Assembly (NCBI GenBank): GCA_002297505.1 | Contig: DBLQ01000093.1 | Location: 6,330-24,951 of the forward strand | Direction: 5' to 3' | Length of the DNA stretch: 18,622 bases | From: Flavobacteriales bacterium UBA720 | GTDB lineage: Bacteria > Bacteroidota > Bacteroidia > Flavobacteriales > Weeksellaceae | Shown: positions 1 to 7,403 of the stretch, one piece after another | How positions within the stretch are numbered: the first letter of the stretch is position 1 | Layout: each line of letters opens with the position of its first letter | Notes under the pieces: model-generated | Databases searched by the model: none | The model's input: only the letters and a program-made list of their open reading frames with translations | Told to the model about the DNA's origin: nothing | Position numbers and translations under genes: made by a program

Positions 1-812
1 CCAAATTTCACGCAGTCTTCTATAGCGTTGCCATGCAGCAGGGCAATGGAAAATCCTGATGTGAAGGCATCGCCCAAGCCCATACTGTGTGCGTCGGTCT
101 GCGGATTATTCCGGAAGTATTTCATTTCGGAACCGTCAAAATAGCTGGTACTGTTGGCGCCATCTCTCACAAACAGCCGGTTAGGCAACTGTTTTATAAT
201 TTCGTCATGGTTGCCTTTGCCAAAAATGATCTCAAGATCTGTACTTTTTGCGACAATAAAGCTGGCGTAGCTAATGATATCGGCGGACAATCTACTTGCC
301 GGTGCTGCATATATGCCGATCTTTTTGTTCAGTCTTTTGGCTTTCCTGAATAGATATTCCACAGTTTCCCTGGGAATTTCTAGCTGGGTAAGGATCAGGT
401 CTGCGCTGCTCAGATATCTTTCAGCAGCGTCAATATCCCGTGGGGAGAGATTATAATTGGCAGCAGGCACCACAGTGATGGCGTTGCCCTCCTCGGAGGC
501 GGTCACGTAGGCCGTTCCGGTATCGGCGTCGTCATCTTCCACCACGTAGGCTACGTTCACGTCCTCGTCATTCAGATTTCTGAGAACCTGCTGTCCGAAA
601 GGATCCATGCCAATGCGGCTTACCAGCGATGTATGTGCGCCCAGCCGTGCCGTAGCAATCGCCTGATTGGCACCTTTGCCACCCAGAAAACTTTTCACGC
701 TTTCTGCCAGGACGGTATTATTAGCTGTCGGGATTTTTGAGGTCTTCAGAACCAGATCGATGGAGGAACTTCCCACCACTACGATCTGCGGTTTTATGTG
801 ACTTAGTTTCAT
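1..812 (-). CDS. Ribokinase-family (PfkB) sugar/nucleoside kinase, C-terminus cut by window edge
   Basis: Likely phosphorylates a sugar or nucleoside hydroxyl with ATP in the cytosol; ribose is the best guess. The start ATG at 812-810 gives 270 visible codons of the usual ~300, so about 30 C-terminal residues lie outside the window. Seen: the N-terminal substrate segment VVVGSSSIDLV (11-21), the signature GGKGANQA (44-51), a VVPAAN segment matching ribokinase VVPGAN, and the catalytic GxGD motif as GLGD (245-248, Asp248 the expected base). Odd: where E. coli RbsK has the Mg/phosphate NETE motif this protein has KSTD (189-192), the usual TLG strand reads VRDG, and the GxGD loop is about two residues longer. 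The N-terminal half is typical ribokinase, the C-terminal half divergent, so ribose specificity is uncertain. It follows the DUF4241 gene by 72 bp on the same strand and may share its transcript. Confidence 0.85.
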   Translation of the reverse strand, partial: MKLSHIKPQIVVVGSSSIDLVLKTSKIPTANNTVLAESVKSFLGGKGANQAIATARLGAHTSLVSRIGMDPFGQQVLRNLNDEDVNVAYVVEDDDADTGTAYVTASEEGNAITVVPAANYNLSPRDIDAAERYLSSADLILTQLEIPRETVEYLFRKAKRLNKKIGIYAAPASRLSADIISYASFIVAKSTDLEIIFGKGNHDEIIKQLPNRLFVRDGANSTSYFDGSEMKYFRNNPQTDAHSMGLGDAFTSGFSIALLHGNAIEDCVKF

Positions 813-884
813 TAGCTTGAATCTGTTATTTCGGAGGGATGACGGACGGCGTAACAGCCCTGTCATCTGCGCTAATGTAAACAA

Positions 885-1529
885 TTAATCCATTCCGATC
901 TCAATAAACTCAGAAATTAATTTAACAATCTGATTATCATCAGAATAACCAATGTAAGTAGCGTAAAAACCTTCGCCATAACCTGTTTCGAAAGCCATAA
1001 TATTTTCCGGCTTCTCATCGTAAGGTTTCAGAACCGCAAACTGATCAATGGCGCCGTTCTCATCAAAAAAGTGAGAATGGAAAAATTCTTCATAAATGCC
1101 CATAAAATCTACGCCTTTTTTATGGAAGAGTTCCTGCTCCAGATGATTAAGGGCAGTCTGCGCATCCAGATCCATAAAACTTCCCATACCCGATTCCACC
1201 GGATAACCATAGACTTCACCTTCCTTAAGGTCCGCAGTATTCTGGCCCTCCGAAAGCGCAAGTTTCCAATGACCGGCAGTCAGATTTTTGTCGAAAATAA
1301 TCTCGGCATAGGCAATGCAGTTGGATTCTCTTTCTTTATGAACCAACACAGAAAAATCGCCTTTGGGAAACTGAGCGCTAAAAGGCGGATGATCTGGCGA
1401 GATCAGAGGATCGCTGGCGATGATTTTGCCGGAAGAGATATGGATTTTCCCCACTTCGTAGGTTTCCAGCAAGGGATTTTCTACGAAGTTTTTGGAAAAT
1501 AATTTTTTGATGTTTTCTATGTGTGTCAT
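885..1529 (-). CDS. DUF4241 domain-containing protein
   Basis: A 214-residue soluble protein with no signal peptide or membrane segment. It is recognised as a DUF4241 protein from its spaced motifs: VYGYPVESGMGSFMD in the middle (Gly-rich with a conserved Asp) and FETGYGEGFYATYIGY near the C-terminus, matching the usual SGxGDGxYxxYxG block of this family. The molecular function of the family is not known to me. Length is typical. The gene starts with ATG 38 bp after the valS stop, with a tandem 14-bp duplication in the gap and no terminator, so it is probably co-transcribed with valS. The family assignment rests on motif memory and not on a search. Confidence 0.85.
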   Translation of the reverse strand: MTHIENIKKLFSKNFVENPLLETYEVGKIHISSGKIIASDPLISPDHPPFSAQFPKGDFSVLVHKERESNCIAYAEIIFDKNLTAGHWKLALSEGQNTADLKEGEVYGYPVESGMGSFMDLDAQTALNHLEQELFHKKGVDFMGIYEEFFHSHFFDENGAIDQFAVLKPYDEKPENIMAFETGYGEGFYATYIGYSDDNQIVKLISEFIEIGMD

Positions 1530-1536
1530 AATTTGG

Positions 1537-1564
1537 TTGTCAGTTGATAGTTGTCAGTTGATAG
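1537..1564. repeat. Perfect tandem duplication of a 14-bp unit
   Basis: TTGTCAGTTGATAG occurs at 1537-1550 and again at 1551-1564 without mismatch, in the 38-bp gap between the valS stop codon (1568) and the DUF4241 start. Short tandem units of this sort are common between genes in Flavobacteriia. No function can be assigned. Confidence 0.9.
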
Positions 1565-1567
1565 ATT

Positions 1568-4186
1568 TTAAAGTGACTTCAACTTTTCTTCTAACAAAGC
1601 AATTTTATCCTGCGCGTCTTTTTGCTTTTTACGCTCGATTTCCACCACTTCCGGTTTGGCGTTGGCAACGAACTTTTCATTGGATAATTTCTTATCAACG
1701 GAGATTAAGAAACCTTTCAGGTATTTGATCTCTTCTTCGGTTTTCTCTTTTTCTTCTCCTAAATCAAGATTTTCACTCAGTGGAATTGAAAATTCATTGG
1801 CGCCTACTAAGAACATGAAGCTCGGCTTATCAGTCTTTTGATTGAAGTTGATGCTTGACACATTTGCTAATTTCTGAATGACTTCAGCATTGGCCAATTC
1901 CGAAACATTGGTGAAAACCTCAACGGTTTCTCTCGGCGATATTCCTTTGGACTGACGGTAGTTTCTGACACCGGAAATCACTTCTTTGGCAAAATCAAAA
2001 TCTTTAATACTATCTTCATTATAAGGTTCTGATTTTTTCTGCTGAGCAATAATCAGCGCTTCATCAATCTGCCTGTCCGACACGGACTGCCAAAGTTCTT
2101 CTGACAAGAAAGGCATAAACGGATGCAGCAATTTCATCAATTCCTCAAAATAAGCAATCGTTTTCTGATAAACTTCTTCGCTGATCGCTTCCCCGAAATT
2201 AGGTTTGATTGCCTCCAAATACCAGGCGCAGAAGTCATCCCAAATCAGTTTGTAAACCAGATGCAAGGCATCAGAAATTCTGAATTTTGAGAACTGATCA
2301 TCGATTTCGCCAATGGTTTTGTTCAGCTGTGCTCCCAGCCAATTAATCGTCTGAATATCAGATTCCTTAGCTTTAATATTTTCGTCGCGTTTCCAACCTT
2401 GGATCAGCTTGTAAGCATTCCAGATTTTGGTGGCGAAGTTTCTTCCCTGCAGCATCAGATCTTCATCAAACAAAAGATCATTTCCAGCCGCAGAACTCAA
2501 TAAACTTCCTACACGTACGCCATCTGCGCCGTATTTTTCAATCAGGTCAATAGGATCGGGAGAGTTTCCAAGTTGCTTGGACATTTTCCTTCTCTGCTTA
2601 TCTCTCACGATTCCGGTGAAATAAACATTTTTAAAAGGAACATCTTTTCTATATTCCAAGCCAGCCATAATCATTCTGGCCACCCAGAAAAAAATAATAT
2701 CCGGACCAGTAACCAAATCCGAGGTCGGATAGTAATAATTGATTTCTTCATTATCCGGCTCCAGAATCCCTTCGAAGACCGACATTGGCCACAGCCATGA
2801 TGAGAACCAAGTGTCCAAAGCGTCTTCGTCCTGACGGAGATCTGAGATTTGAAGATTTGAGATTTGAGATTTTTCTCTCGCAAGATCTAACGCTTCTTCT
2901 ATATTTTCAGCAACTACAAAATCATTTTCGCCCGTTCCGTAGTAAAATGCCGGAATCTGCTGTCCCCACCAAAGCTGACGTGAAATGTTCCAGTCATGAA
3001 CATTCTCCATCCAATGGCGATAGGTGTTTTTGAATTTCTCAGGATGAAACTTAATTGTGTCATCCATAACAACATCCAAAGCCGGTTTTGCCAATTCTGA
3101 CATTTTCAGAAACCACTGAACCGATATTTTTGGCTCGATTACAGCGCCCGTTCTTTCGGAGGTTCCTACTTTATTGACATAATCTTCTGCTTTCAGAAGC
3201 AAGTCATTTATTTCCAGTTCTTTGGCAATTTCTTTTCTTACTGTGAATCTTCCCATGCCCTGATAATGCATGCCGTGTTCGTTCAGAACCGCGTCATTAT
3301 CCATGGAATCGATGATTGGCAATTGATGCCTCTGTCCGATTTCATAATCGTTAATATCGTGAGCCGGCGTAATTTTCAAAGCTCCGGTTCCGAATTCTAT
3401 ATCAACATAATCATCCTCAATAATTGGAACAACTCTGCCAACGATTGGAACGATGACGTTTTTACCTTTCAGATGCTGGTATCTTTCGTCGTTAGGATTT
3501 ACACAAACGGCAACGTCACCAAAAATCGTTTCCGGACGCGTGGTTGCAACGGTTAAGAAATCTTCGGTTCCTTCAATTTTATATTTAAGGTAAAATAATT
3601 TTCCATTTTGTTCTTTGAAGATAACTTCTTCGTCAGAAATATTGGTTTGTGCCTCCGGATCCCAGTTGACAACTTTGTAACCACGGTATATCAATCCTTT
3701 ATTGTAAAGATCAACAAATACCTTGATGACGGACTTGGAAAGATTTTCCTCCATGGTGAATCTTGTTCTGTCCCAGTCGCAAGAACAACCTAGTTTCTTC
3801 AATTGTTCCAGGATGGTTCCACCGTATTTTTCCTTCCATTCCCAAGCGTGCTTCAGGAATTCTTCCCTGGTGATATCTTTTTTGTTGATGCCTTCTGCTT
3901 TCAGTTTTGCCACCACTTTCGCTTCAGTTGCAATCGATGCATGGTCCGTACCCGGCACCCAGCAAGCATTGAAACCCTGCATTCTCGCCCGTCTTACCAA
4001 AACGTCCTGAATGGTATTGTTCAGCATATGTCCCATATGAAGAATTCCCGTCACGTTCGGTGGCGGAATTACAATCGTATAAGGTGGTCTGTCGTCTGGC
4101 GTGGAGTGGAAAAATTTGTTTTCTAACCAGAAGTCATACCATTTCTGCTCGGTTTCCTGTGGGTTATATTTATCAGCGATCTGCAT
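1568..4186 (-). CDS. valS: Valine--tRNA ligase (class I aminoacyl-tRNA synthetase)
   Basis: Charges tRNA-Val with valine in the cytosol and edits mischarged threonine. The 872-residue length is full for the family. Seen: the ATP-binding HIGH motif as HMGH (50-53) after PPPNVTG; the CP1 editing domain with TVATTRPETIFGD and GTGALKITPAHD; DTWFSSWLWP of the catalytic core; the KMSKS loop as KMSKQ (534-538), a changed last residue; the anticodon-binding domain (about 640-790); and a Lys/Glu-rich C-terminal coiled-coil arm (about 805-872), diagnostic of ValS. Odd: residues about 438-451 (SQISNLQISDL) are encoded by a heptanucleotide repeat and look like an insertion before the LRQDEDALDTW block. 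The start ATG at 4186 fits a -7 box at 4217-4224. It is first in a probable transcript with the DUF4241 and kinase genes. Confidence 0.98.
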   Translation of the reverse strand: MQIADKYNPQETEQKWYDFWLENKFFHSTPDDRPPYTIVIPPPNVTGILHMGHMLNNTIQDVLVRRARMQGFNACWVPGTDHASIATEAKVVAKLKAEGINKKDITREEFLKHAWEWKEKYGGTILEQLKKLGCSCDWDRTRFTMEENLSKSVIKVFVDLYNKGLIYRGYKVVNWDPEAQTNISDEEVIFKEQNGKLFYLKYKIEGTEDFLTVATTRPETIFGDVAVCVNPNDERYQHLKGKNVIVPIVGRVVPIIEDDYVDIEFGTGALKITPAHDINDYEIGQRHQLPIIDSMDNDAVLNEHGMHYQGMGRFTVRKEIAKELEINDLLLKAEDYVNKVGTSERTGAVIEPKISVQWFLKMSELAKPALDVVMDDTIKFHPEKFKNTYRHWMENVHDWNISRQLWWGQQIPAFYYGTGENDFVVAENIEEALDLAREKSQISNLQISDLRQDEDALDTWFSSWLWPMSVFEGILEPDNEEINYYYPTSDLVTGPDIIFFWVARMIMAGLEYRKDVPFKNVYFTGIVRDKQRRKMSKQLGNSPDPIDLIEKYGADGVRVGSLLSSAAGNDLLFDEDLMLQGRNFATKIWNAYKLIQGWKRDENIKAKESDIQTINWLGAQLNKTIGEIDDQFSKFRISDALHLVYKLIWDDFCAWYLEAIKPNFGEAISEEVYQKTIAYFEELMKLLHPFMPFLSEELWQSVSDRQIDEALIIAQQKKSEPYNEDSIKDFDFAKEVISGVRNYRQSKGISPRETVEVFTNVSELANAEVIQKLANVSSINFNQKTDKPSFMFLVGANEFSIPLSENLDLGEEKEKTEEEIKYLKGFLISVDKKLSNEKFVANAKPEVVEIERKKQKDAQDKIALLEEKLKSL
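2837..2874. repeat. Heptanucleotide repeat inside valS
   Basis: On the plus strand the 7-mer GATTTGA occurs at 2846-2852, 2854-2860 and 2861-2867, with degenerate copies on both sides (GATCTGA-like on the left, GATTTTT on the right). On the coding strand it gives the periodic peptide QISNLQISDL. It stays in frame with valS. Confidence 0.85.
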
Positions 4187-4216
4187 CTTGAGTTATTTTT
4201 TTGGCTTAATGATTTG

Positions 4217-4224
4217 CAAAAATA
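4217..4224 (-). promoter_or_regulatory. Putative -7 box of the valS promoter
   Basis: On the minus strand the sequence reads TATTTTTG, a full match to the Bacteroidetes -7 consensus TAnnTTTG. It would start transcription roughly 20-25 nt before the valS ATG. No clear -33 TTTG is seen at the expected spacing. Confidence 0.5.
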
Positions 4225-4266
4225 AGATAATGTGAAAAAATTAACATCACATATTCAAATTATTTA

Positions 4267-4274
4267 TAACTTTG
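4267..4274 (+). promoter_or_regulatory. Putative -7 box of the DUF1573 gene promoter
   Basis: TAACTTTG matches TAnnTTTG and lies 32 bp before the ATG of the DUF1573 gene. It lies back to back with the valS promoter in the 120-bp divergent gap. The -33 region is not obvious. Confidence 0.5.
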
Positions 4275-4306
4275 ACTTTTAAAATTTTAATTAAAACAAA
4301 GACAAT

Positions 4307-4813
4307 ATGAAAAAGATTCTTGCAGGACTTATGATGACAGGCGCAATCGCTTTCGCATCTGCCCAGACAATCTCATTCGATAAAACAACTTTCGATTACG
4401 GCAACGTAAAAGCTGGGGCAGACGGCCACAGATTCTTCACCGTAAAAAACACAGGTGATAAGCCGTTGATCATCAGCGAGGTAAAACCTTCTTGTGGGTG
4501 TACCACGCCGGAATGGAGCAAAGATCCGATCCTGCCAGGTAAAGAAGCTAAAATCAAAGTAGGCTACAATACTGGTATCAAAGGACCATTCAACAAGCTG
4601 ATCGAAGTATACTCCAACGATCCACAAAACAGCCGTTCCGTTCTTTACATCAAAGGAAATGTAGAAGATCTTGCCGGTGTCAACCAGGAAGCTCAACTTT
4701 CTGTGAAGCCTGTAGCTTCAATGAAAGCAATGCCTGTGCAAGGTCAGGCTGCTGCAGCAAAGAGAGCTACAAAAAAAGTAGTTAGTGCTCAAGCTGCTGA
4801 AACAGCAAAATAA
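4307..4813 (+). CDS. Secreted DUF1573 domain-containing protein
   Basis: A 168-residue exported protein. Residues 1-19 are a Sec signal peptide (KK, hydrophobic core, cleavage after ASA before Gln20). Residues about 22-125 are a DUF1573 domain, an Ig-like beta-sandwich common in Bacteroidetes: FDYGNVKAG, FTVKNTGDKPLIISEVKPSCGCTTPEW with the CGC pair Cys63/Cys65, the PGKEAKIKVGYNT strand, and IEVYSNDPQNSRSVLYIKGNV. The last ~40 residues are a low-complexity Ala/Lys-rich tail. The family's function is unknown; location is probably periplasm or outer membrane. It is monocistronic: its own -7 box, and a strong terminator 23 bp after the stop. Confidence 0.93.
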   Translation: MKKILAGLMMTGAIAFASAQTISFDKTTFDYGNVKAGADGHRFFTVKNTGDKPLIISEVKPSCGCTTPEWSKDPILPGKEAKIKVGYNTGIKGPFNKLIEVYSNDPQNSRSVLYIKGNVEDLAGVNQEAQLSVKPVASMKAMPVQGQAAAAKRATKKVVSAQAAETAK

Positions 4814-4835
4814 GCGAAGCTTTTCCAAATATATT

Positions 4836-4869
4836 CCGTCATGTTCCTATAAACATGGCGGTTTTTTTT
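4836..4869 (+). terminator. Rho-independent terminator after the DUF1573 gene
   Basis: A 10-bp stem (CCGTCATGTT, 4836-4845, with AACATGGCGG, 4852-4861, one G-T pair), a 6-nt loop and eight T residues (4862-4869). Confidence 0.92.
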
Positions 4870-4895
4870 ATCTTTAAATTAAATTTTAAAATTCC

Positions 4896-5774
4896 ATGAG
4901 CCATAATTTTTCTGATGACTTCCGGATCAAAGAGGATAGTAAATTCCGGATCAAGGACCACCCGACCACCTACGAAGGAAAACTTAAAAAAGCCGAAGGC
5001 AAGGAACTCCTGAAACAGGAAAAGGAAAAACTTAGCGAATTGCAGGAAAAGCTCTATGCCGATGGCAGCCAGTCTCTGCTGATCGTGCTACAAGCTATGG
5101 ACGCAGCGGGAAAAGACAGCCTGATAGAACACGTCTTTGGCGGCGTTAATCCGCAAGGGTGCGAGGTGACAAGCTTCAAAGGACCCAGCACGAAAGAATA
5201 TTCCCATGACTTTATCTGGCGGCATTACCTTGCGCTCCCTGCGAAAGGTAAAATTGGAATTTTCAACCGCTCGCATTATGAAAGTGTGCTGGTCTGTAAA
5301 GTACATCCGGAATACAATCTGAGCGAGAAAGTCTGGACCGATGTAAAGCAATTGGATGATCAGTTCTGGGAAAACCGTTATGAGAGCATCCGGAATTTCG
5401 AAAAGCACCTTTCGAACAATGGTACTAAAATCGTTAAAATCTTCCTGAATGTTTCCAGGGAGGAACAGAAGCAACGTTTCCTGGACAGAATCAATGAGGA
5501 GGATAAAAACTGGAAATTTTCTTCTGCCGATATCAAGGAACGAGGCTATTGGGAAGATTATCAGAAAGCTTATGAAGAAGCGATACGCCAAACATCTACT
5601 GAAGCCGCACCGTGGTTTGTGATCCCTGCAGACCAGAAATGGTTTTCGCGAGCAGCGGCTATACAAGTTATTATTGATGCACTGGAGGCTATGAATCTGG
5701 AATTTCCTGAAGTTTCGGCGGAAGAAAGAAATGCATTGCTGGAGTCCAAAATCCAACTGGAACGCGAGTCATAA
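4896..5774 (+). CDS. Polyphosphate kinase 2 family protein (PPK2, class III-like)
   Basis: A cytosolic nucleotide phosphotransferase that uses inorganic polyphosphate to phosphorylate nucleoside mono- or diphosphates. At 292 residues it is a single-domain PPK2. Seen: Walker A LQAMDAAGKDSLIEHV (Gly72-Lys73-Asp74), GGVNPQGCEVTSFKGPS, FIWRHYLALPAKGKIGIFNRSHYE (NRSHYE at 124-129, Walker B/lid region), and SREEQKQRFLDRINEEDKNWKFS (lid helix and Trp). The NPQGCEVTSFK and NRSHYE spellings resemble the class III enzymes that act on both AMP and ADP; the class call is inference. ATG at 4896 follows the upstream terminator by 26 bp; TATCTTTA at 4869-4876 could serve as a weak -7 box. It ends at a bidirectional terminator shared with hemB. 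Confidence 0.93.
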   Translation: MSHNFSDDFRIKEDSKFRIKDHPTTYEGKLKKAEGKELLKQEKEKLSELQEKLYADGSQSLLIVLQAMDAAGKDSLIEHVFGGVNPQGCEVTSFKGPSTKEYSHDFIWRHYLALPAKGKIGIFNRSHYESVLVCKVHPEYNLSEKVWTDVKQLDDQFWENRYESIRNFEKHLSNNGTKIVKIFLNVSREEQKQRFLDRINEEDKNWKFSSADIKERGYWEDYQKAYEEAIRQTSTEAAPWFVIPADQKWFSRAAAIQVIIDALEAMNLEFPEVSAEERNALLESKIQLERES

Positions 5775-5776
5775 AA

Positions 5777-5814
5777 AAAATGCCATCAGGAATTGAATTC
5801 TGAGTGGCATTTTT
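5777..5814. terminator. Bidirectional terminator between ppk2 and hemB
   Basis: TGCCA (5781-5785) pairs with TGGCA (5805-5809), flanked by A and T runs on both sides, with an inner CAG/CTG pairing and an AT-rich loop. T-tracts are present on either strand, so it can end ppk2 (plus) and hemB (minus). Confidence 0.85.
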
Positions 5815-5854
5815 ACTTCAAATGGTTCGGCTGGCTGGAAAAACTCCGTTCAGC

Positions 5855-6841
5855 TTAATTGTTTAGCAATCGGGCAACTTCTGGTGCTGCATAAGTAAAA
5901 ATCATATCTGCACCAGCACGTTTAAAGCTTGTTAAGCTTTCTATTAATACTTTATCATTATCCAGCCAGCCATTTTGGGCAGCAGCCTTCAGCATGGCAT
6001 ATTCTCCACTGACCTGATACACTGCAATGGGCTGTGTGATCAGCTCTCTGATTTTGCTGATGATATCCAGATAAGGCATTCCAGGTTTTATCATGATGAT
6101 ATCGGCGCCTTCATCCACATCGCGCAATGCTTCGTCGATCGCTTCACGGGAATTGTGGAAATCCATCTGATAGGTTTTTTTATCTGCCGGAATTTCCTCA
6201 GCATCCACCGGTGCGCTGTCCAGCGCACTTCTGAAAGGTCCGTAAAACGCACTCGCATATTTGGCGGCATAAGACAAAATCCCGACATCCGTGAATCCAC
6301 TTTCTTCCAGTCCTTCGCGCATTGCCAGCACGCGGCCGTCCATCATATCGCTGGGTGCCAAAATATCAGCGCCGGCTTCTGCGTGAGAAACACCCATTCT
6401 TACCAACGCTTCCACTGTAGAATCGTTATCGATTTTGCCATTTTTGATGATGCCATCGTGGCCATAAATGGAATATGGATCCAGCGCCACATCGGGCATA
6501 ATGACCACGCCAGGCACCGCATCTTTGATCGCTTTTATTGTATTCTGCATCAATCCGTTCGGATTCCAGGCTTCTTTACCCGTATTATCTTTGAGGTGGT
6601 CGGACACTTTCATATAAAGGTTAACAGCCTTAATGCCCAGTTCATAATTTTCTTTAACAGTTTGCACCGTTAAGTCTAAAGTTTGCCTAAAAACACCAGG
6701 CATTGAGGAAATGGCTTCTTTTTTGTTCTGACCCTCCATAACGAACATGGGCAATACCAAATCGTTGGTGGTAAGGCTTGTTTCACGAACGAGACTTCTG
6801 ATGGAATCGTTGGTTCTTAGTCTTCTGTTTCTTGAAATCAT
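5855..6841 (-). CDS. hemB: Porphobilinogen synthase (delta-aminolevulinic acid dehydratase)
   Basis: Condenses two 5-aminolevulinate molecules to porphobilinogen in heme biosynthesis, in the cytosol as a homo-octamer. The 328 residues are a full-length enzyme. Seen: RRLRTNDSIRSLVRE at the N-terminus, LVLPMFVMEG, the two active-site lysines in AAKYASAFYGPFRSA (Lys194) and IIMIKPGMPYLD (Lys252, the Schiff-base Lys), and YQVSGEYAML. The metal-site segment reads DVALDPYSIYGHDG (about 115-128), with Asp in place of the three Cys of zinc enzymes, so this is the magnesium-type, zinc-independent form. ATG at 6841 lies 20 bp downstream of a -7 box. It is monocistronic, with an inward-facing shared terminator. 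Confidence 0.98.
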   Translation of the reverse strand: MISRNRRLRTNDSIRSLVRETSLTTNDLVLPMFVMEGQNKKEAISSMPGVFRQTLDLTVQTVKENYELGIKAVNLYMKVSDHLKDNTGKEAWNPNGLMQNTIKAIKDAVPGVVIMPDVALDPYSIYGHDGIIKNGKIDNDSTVEALVRMGVSHAEAGADILAPSDMMDGRVLAMREGLEESGFTDVGILSYAAKYASAFYGPFRSALDSAPVDAEEIPADKKTYQMDFHNSREAIDEALRDVDEGADIIMIKPGMPYLDIISKIRELITQPIAVYQVSGEYAMLKAAAQNGWLDNDKVLIESLTSFKRAGADMIFTYAAPEVARLLNN

Positions 6842-6861
6842 CTTACTGAAATATTTTAATG

Positions 6862-6869
6862 CAAATTTA
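6862..6869 (-). promoter_or_regulatory. Putative -7 box of the hemB promoter
   Basis: The minus strand reads TAAATTTG, matching TAnnTTTG, 20 bp before the hemB ATG. It is divergent from the promoter of the T9SS-domain gene 46 bp away. Confidence 0.5.
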
Positions 6870-6915
6870 ATTATTGTTTTACGGATAGACTATTGTGTAT
6901 TCGATTTATTTAAAA

Positions 6916-6923
6916 TATATTTG
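6916..6923 (+). promoter_or_regulatory. Putative promoter of the T9SS-domain mini-protein
   Basis: TATATTTG (6916-6923) matches the -7 consensus, with TATTG at 6891-6895 about 20 bp upstream as a partial -33 element. The start site falls near 6930, which supports the ATG at 6955 over the upstream in-frame TTG at 6931. Confidence 0.6.
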
Positions 6924-6954
6924 TGAGTAATTGTTTAAATACAGACTTAAGCGA

Positions 6955-7302
6955 ATGAAAAAACTTCTATTCTTTATTATATTTACGGTAATGTCAGTCG
7001 GATTCTCAGGGGAGATGAAGGCTCAGACCGCCCGTACCATCGCCGGACAGAAGACCGATGACGGCATTCTGGTGGCTTATCCCAATCCTACAAGGGATGT
7101 TTTGATCCTTAAATCTAAGGATGATTCTGCAAAGATCAAATCTGTAACTTTTTTCTCCATTCTTGGAGCGCAAGTGGCAGAATACAATATCAACAGCAAC
7201 AACGCTGAACTGAGACTGGACAAACTGCGTCCAGGAAAATACCTGATGCGTTATCTACTGGATGACAATACACAGAAGATCACTCAGATTATTAAACAAT
7301 AG
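6955..7302 (+). CDS. Minimal secreted protein made of a signal peptide and a T9SS type A sorting domain
   Basis: 115 residues with ATG at 6955. Residues 1-23 are a signal peptide (MKKLLFFIIFTVMSVGF..., cleavage near Ala23-Gln24). From about residue 36 the protein is a C-terminal sorting domain of type IX secretion: VAYPNPTRDVLILKS, then KIKSVTFFSILGAQV, LRLDKLRPGKYLMRYL and the end KITQIIKQ, i.e. the YPNP-xxD-L, GxxV, LxxGxYxxR and K-hydrophobic-K pattern. Only about a dozen residues lie between signal peptide and sorting domain, so there is no cargo domain. Known of the family: such domains direct passage across the outer membrane by the Por machinery and are usually cleaved by PorU. What a CTD-only protein does is unclear. 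A promoter is upstream and a strong terminator directly downstream, so it is monocistronic. Confidence 0.9.
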   Translation: MKKLLFFIIFTVMSVGFSGEMKAQTARTIAGQKTDDGILVAYPNPTRDVLILKSKDDSAKIKSVTFFSILGAQVAEYNINSNNAELRLDKLRPGKYLMRYLLDDNTQKITQIIKQ

Positions 7303-7320
7303 TTTTCCCACGATGTTTGA

Positions 7321-7355
7321 GATGCCGGTTTTTTTAAGCCGGCATCTTCTTTTTT
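7321..7355 (+). terminator. Rho-independent terminator after the T9SS mini-protein
   Basis: GATGCCGG (7321-7328) pairs perfectly with CCGGCATC (7339-7346) around a T-rich loop, followed by a T-rich tail (7347-7355). Confidence 0.92.
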
Positions 7356-7371
7356 ATAACACCGATTTCTG

Positions 7372-7379
7372 TATTTTTG
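7372..7379 (+). promoter_or_regulatory. Putative -7 box of the OmpA-family gene
   Basis: TATTTTTG matches TAnnTTTG, 24 bp before the ATG at 7404 and just after the upstream terminator. Confidence 0.5.
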
Positions 7380-7403
7380 CGCTTAACCAAGAAAAATTGA
7401 ACT

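Noticed and set aside
838..867. Hairpin GATGAC...GTCATC between the DUF4241 and kinase genes.
   Set aside because: The inner stem is imperfect and no T-tract follows on either strand, so I do not call it a terminator.
5088..5756. Long minus-strand reading frame opposite ppk2 (222 codons), and similar long frames opposite hemB and rpoC.
   Set aside because: Antisense shadows of well-supported genes, with no family pattern.
6931..6954. TTG start eight codons upstream of the T9SS mini-protein.
   Set aside because: It falls at the predicted transcription start, and the ATG at 6955 begins a normal signal peptide.
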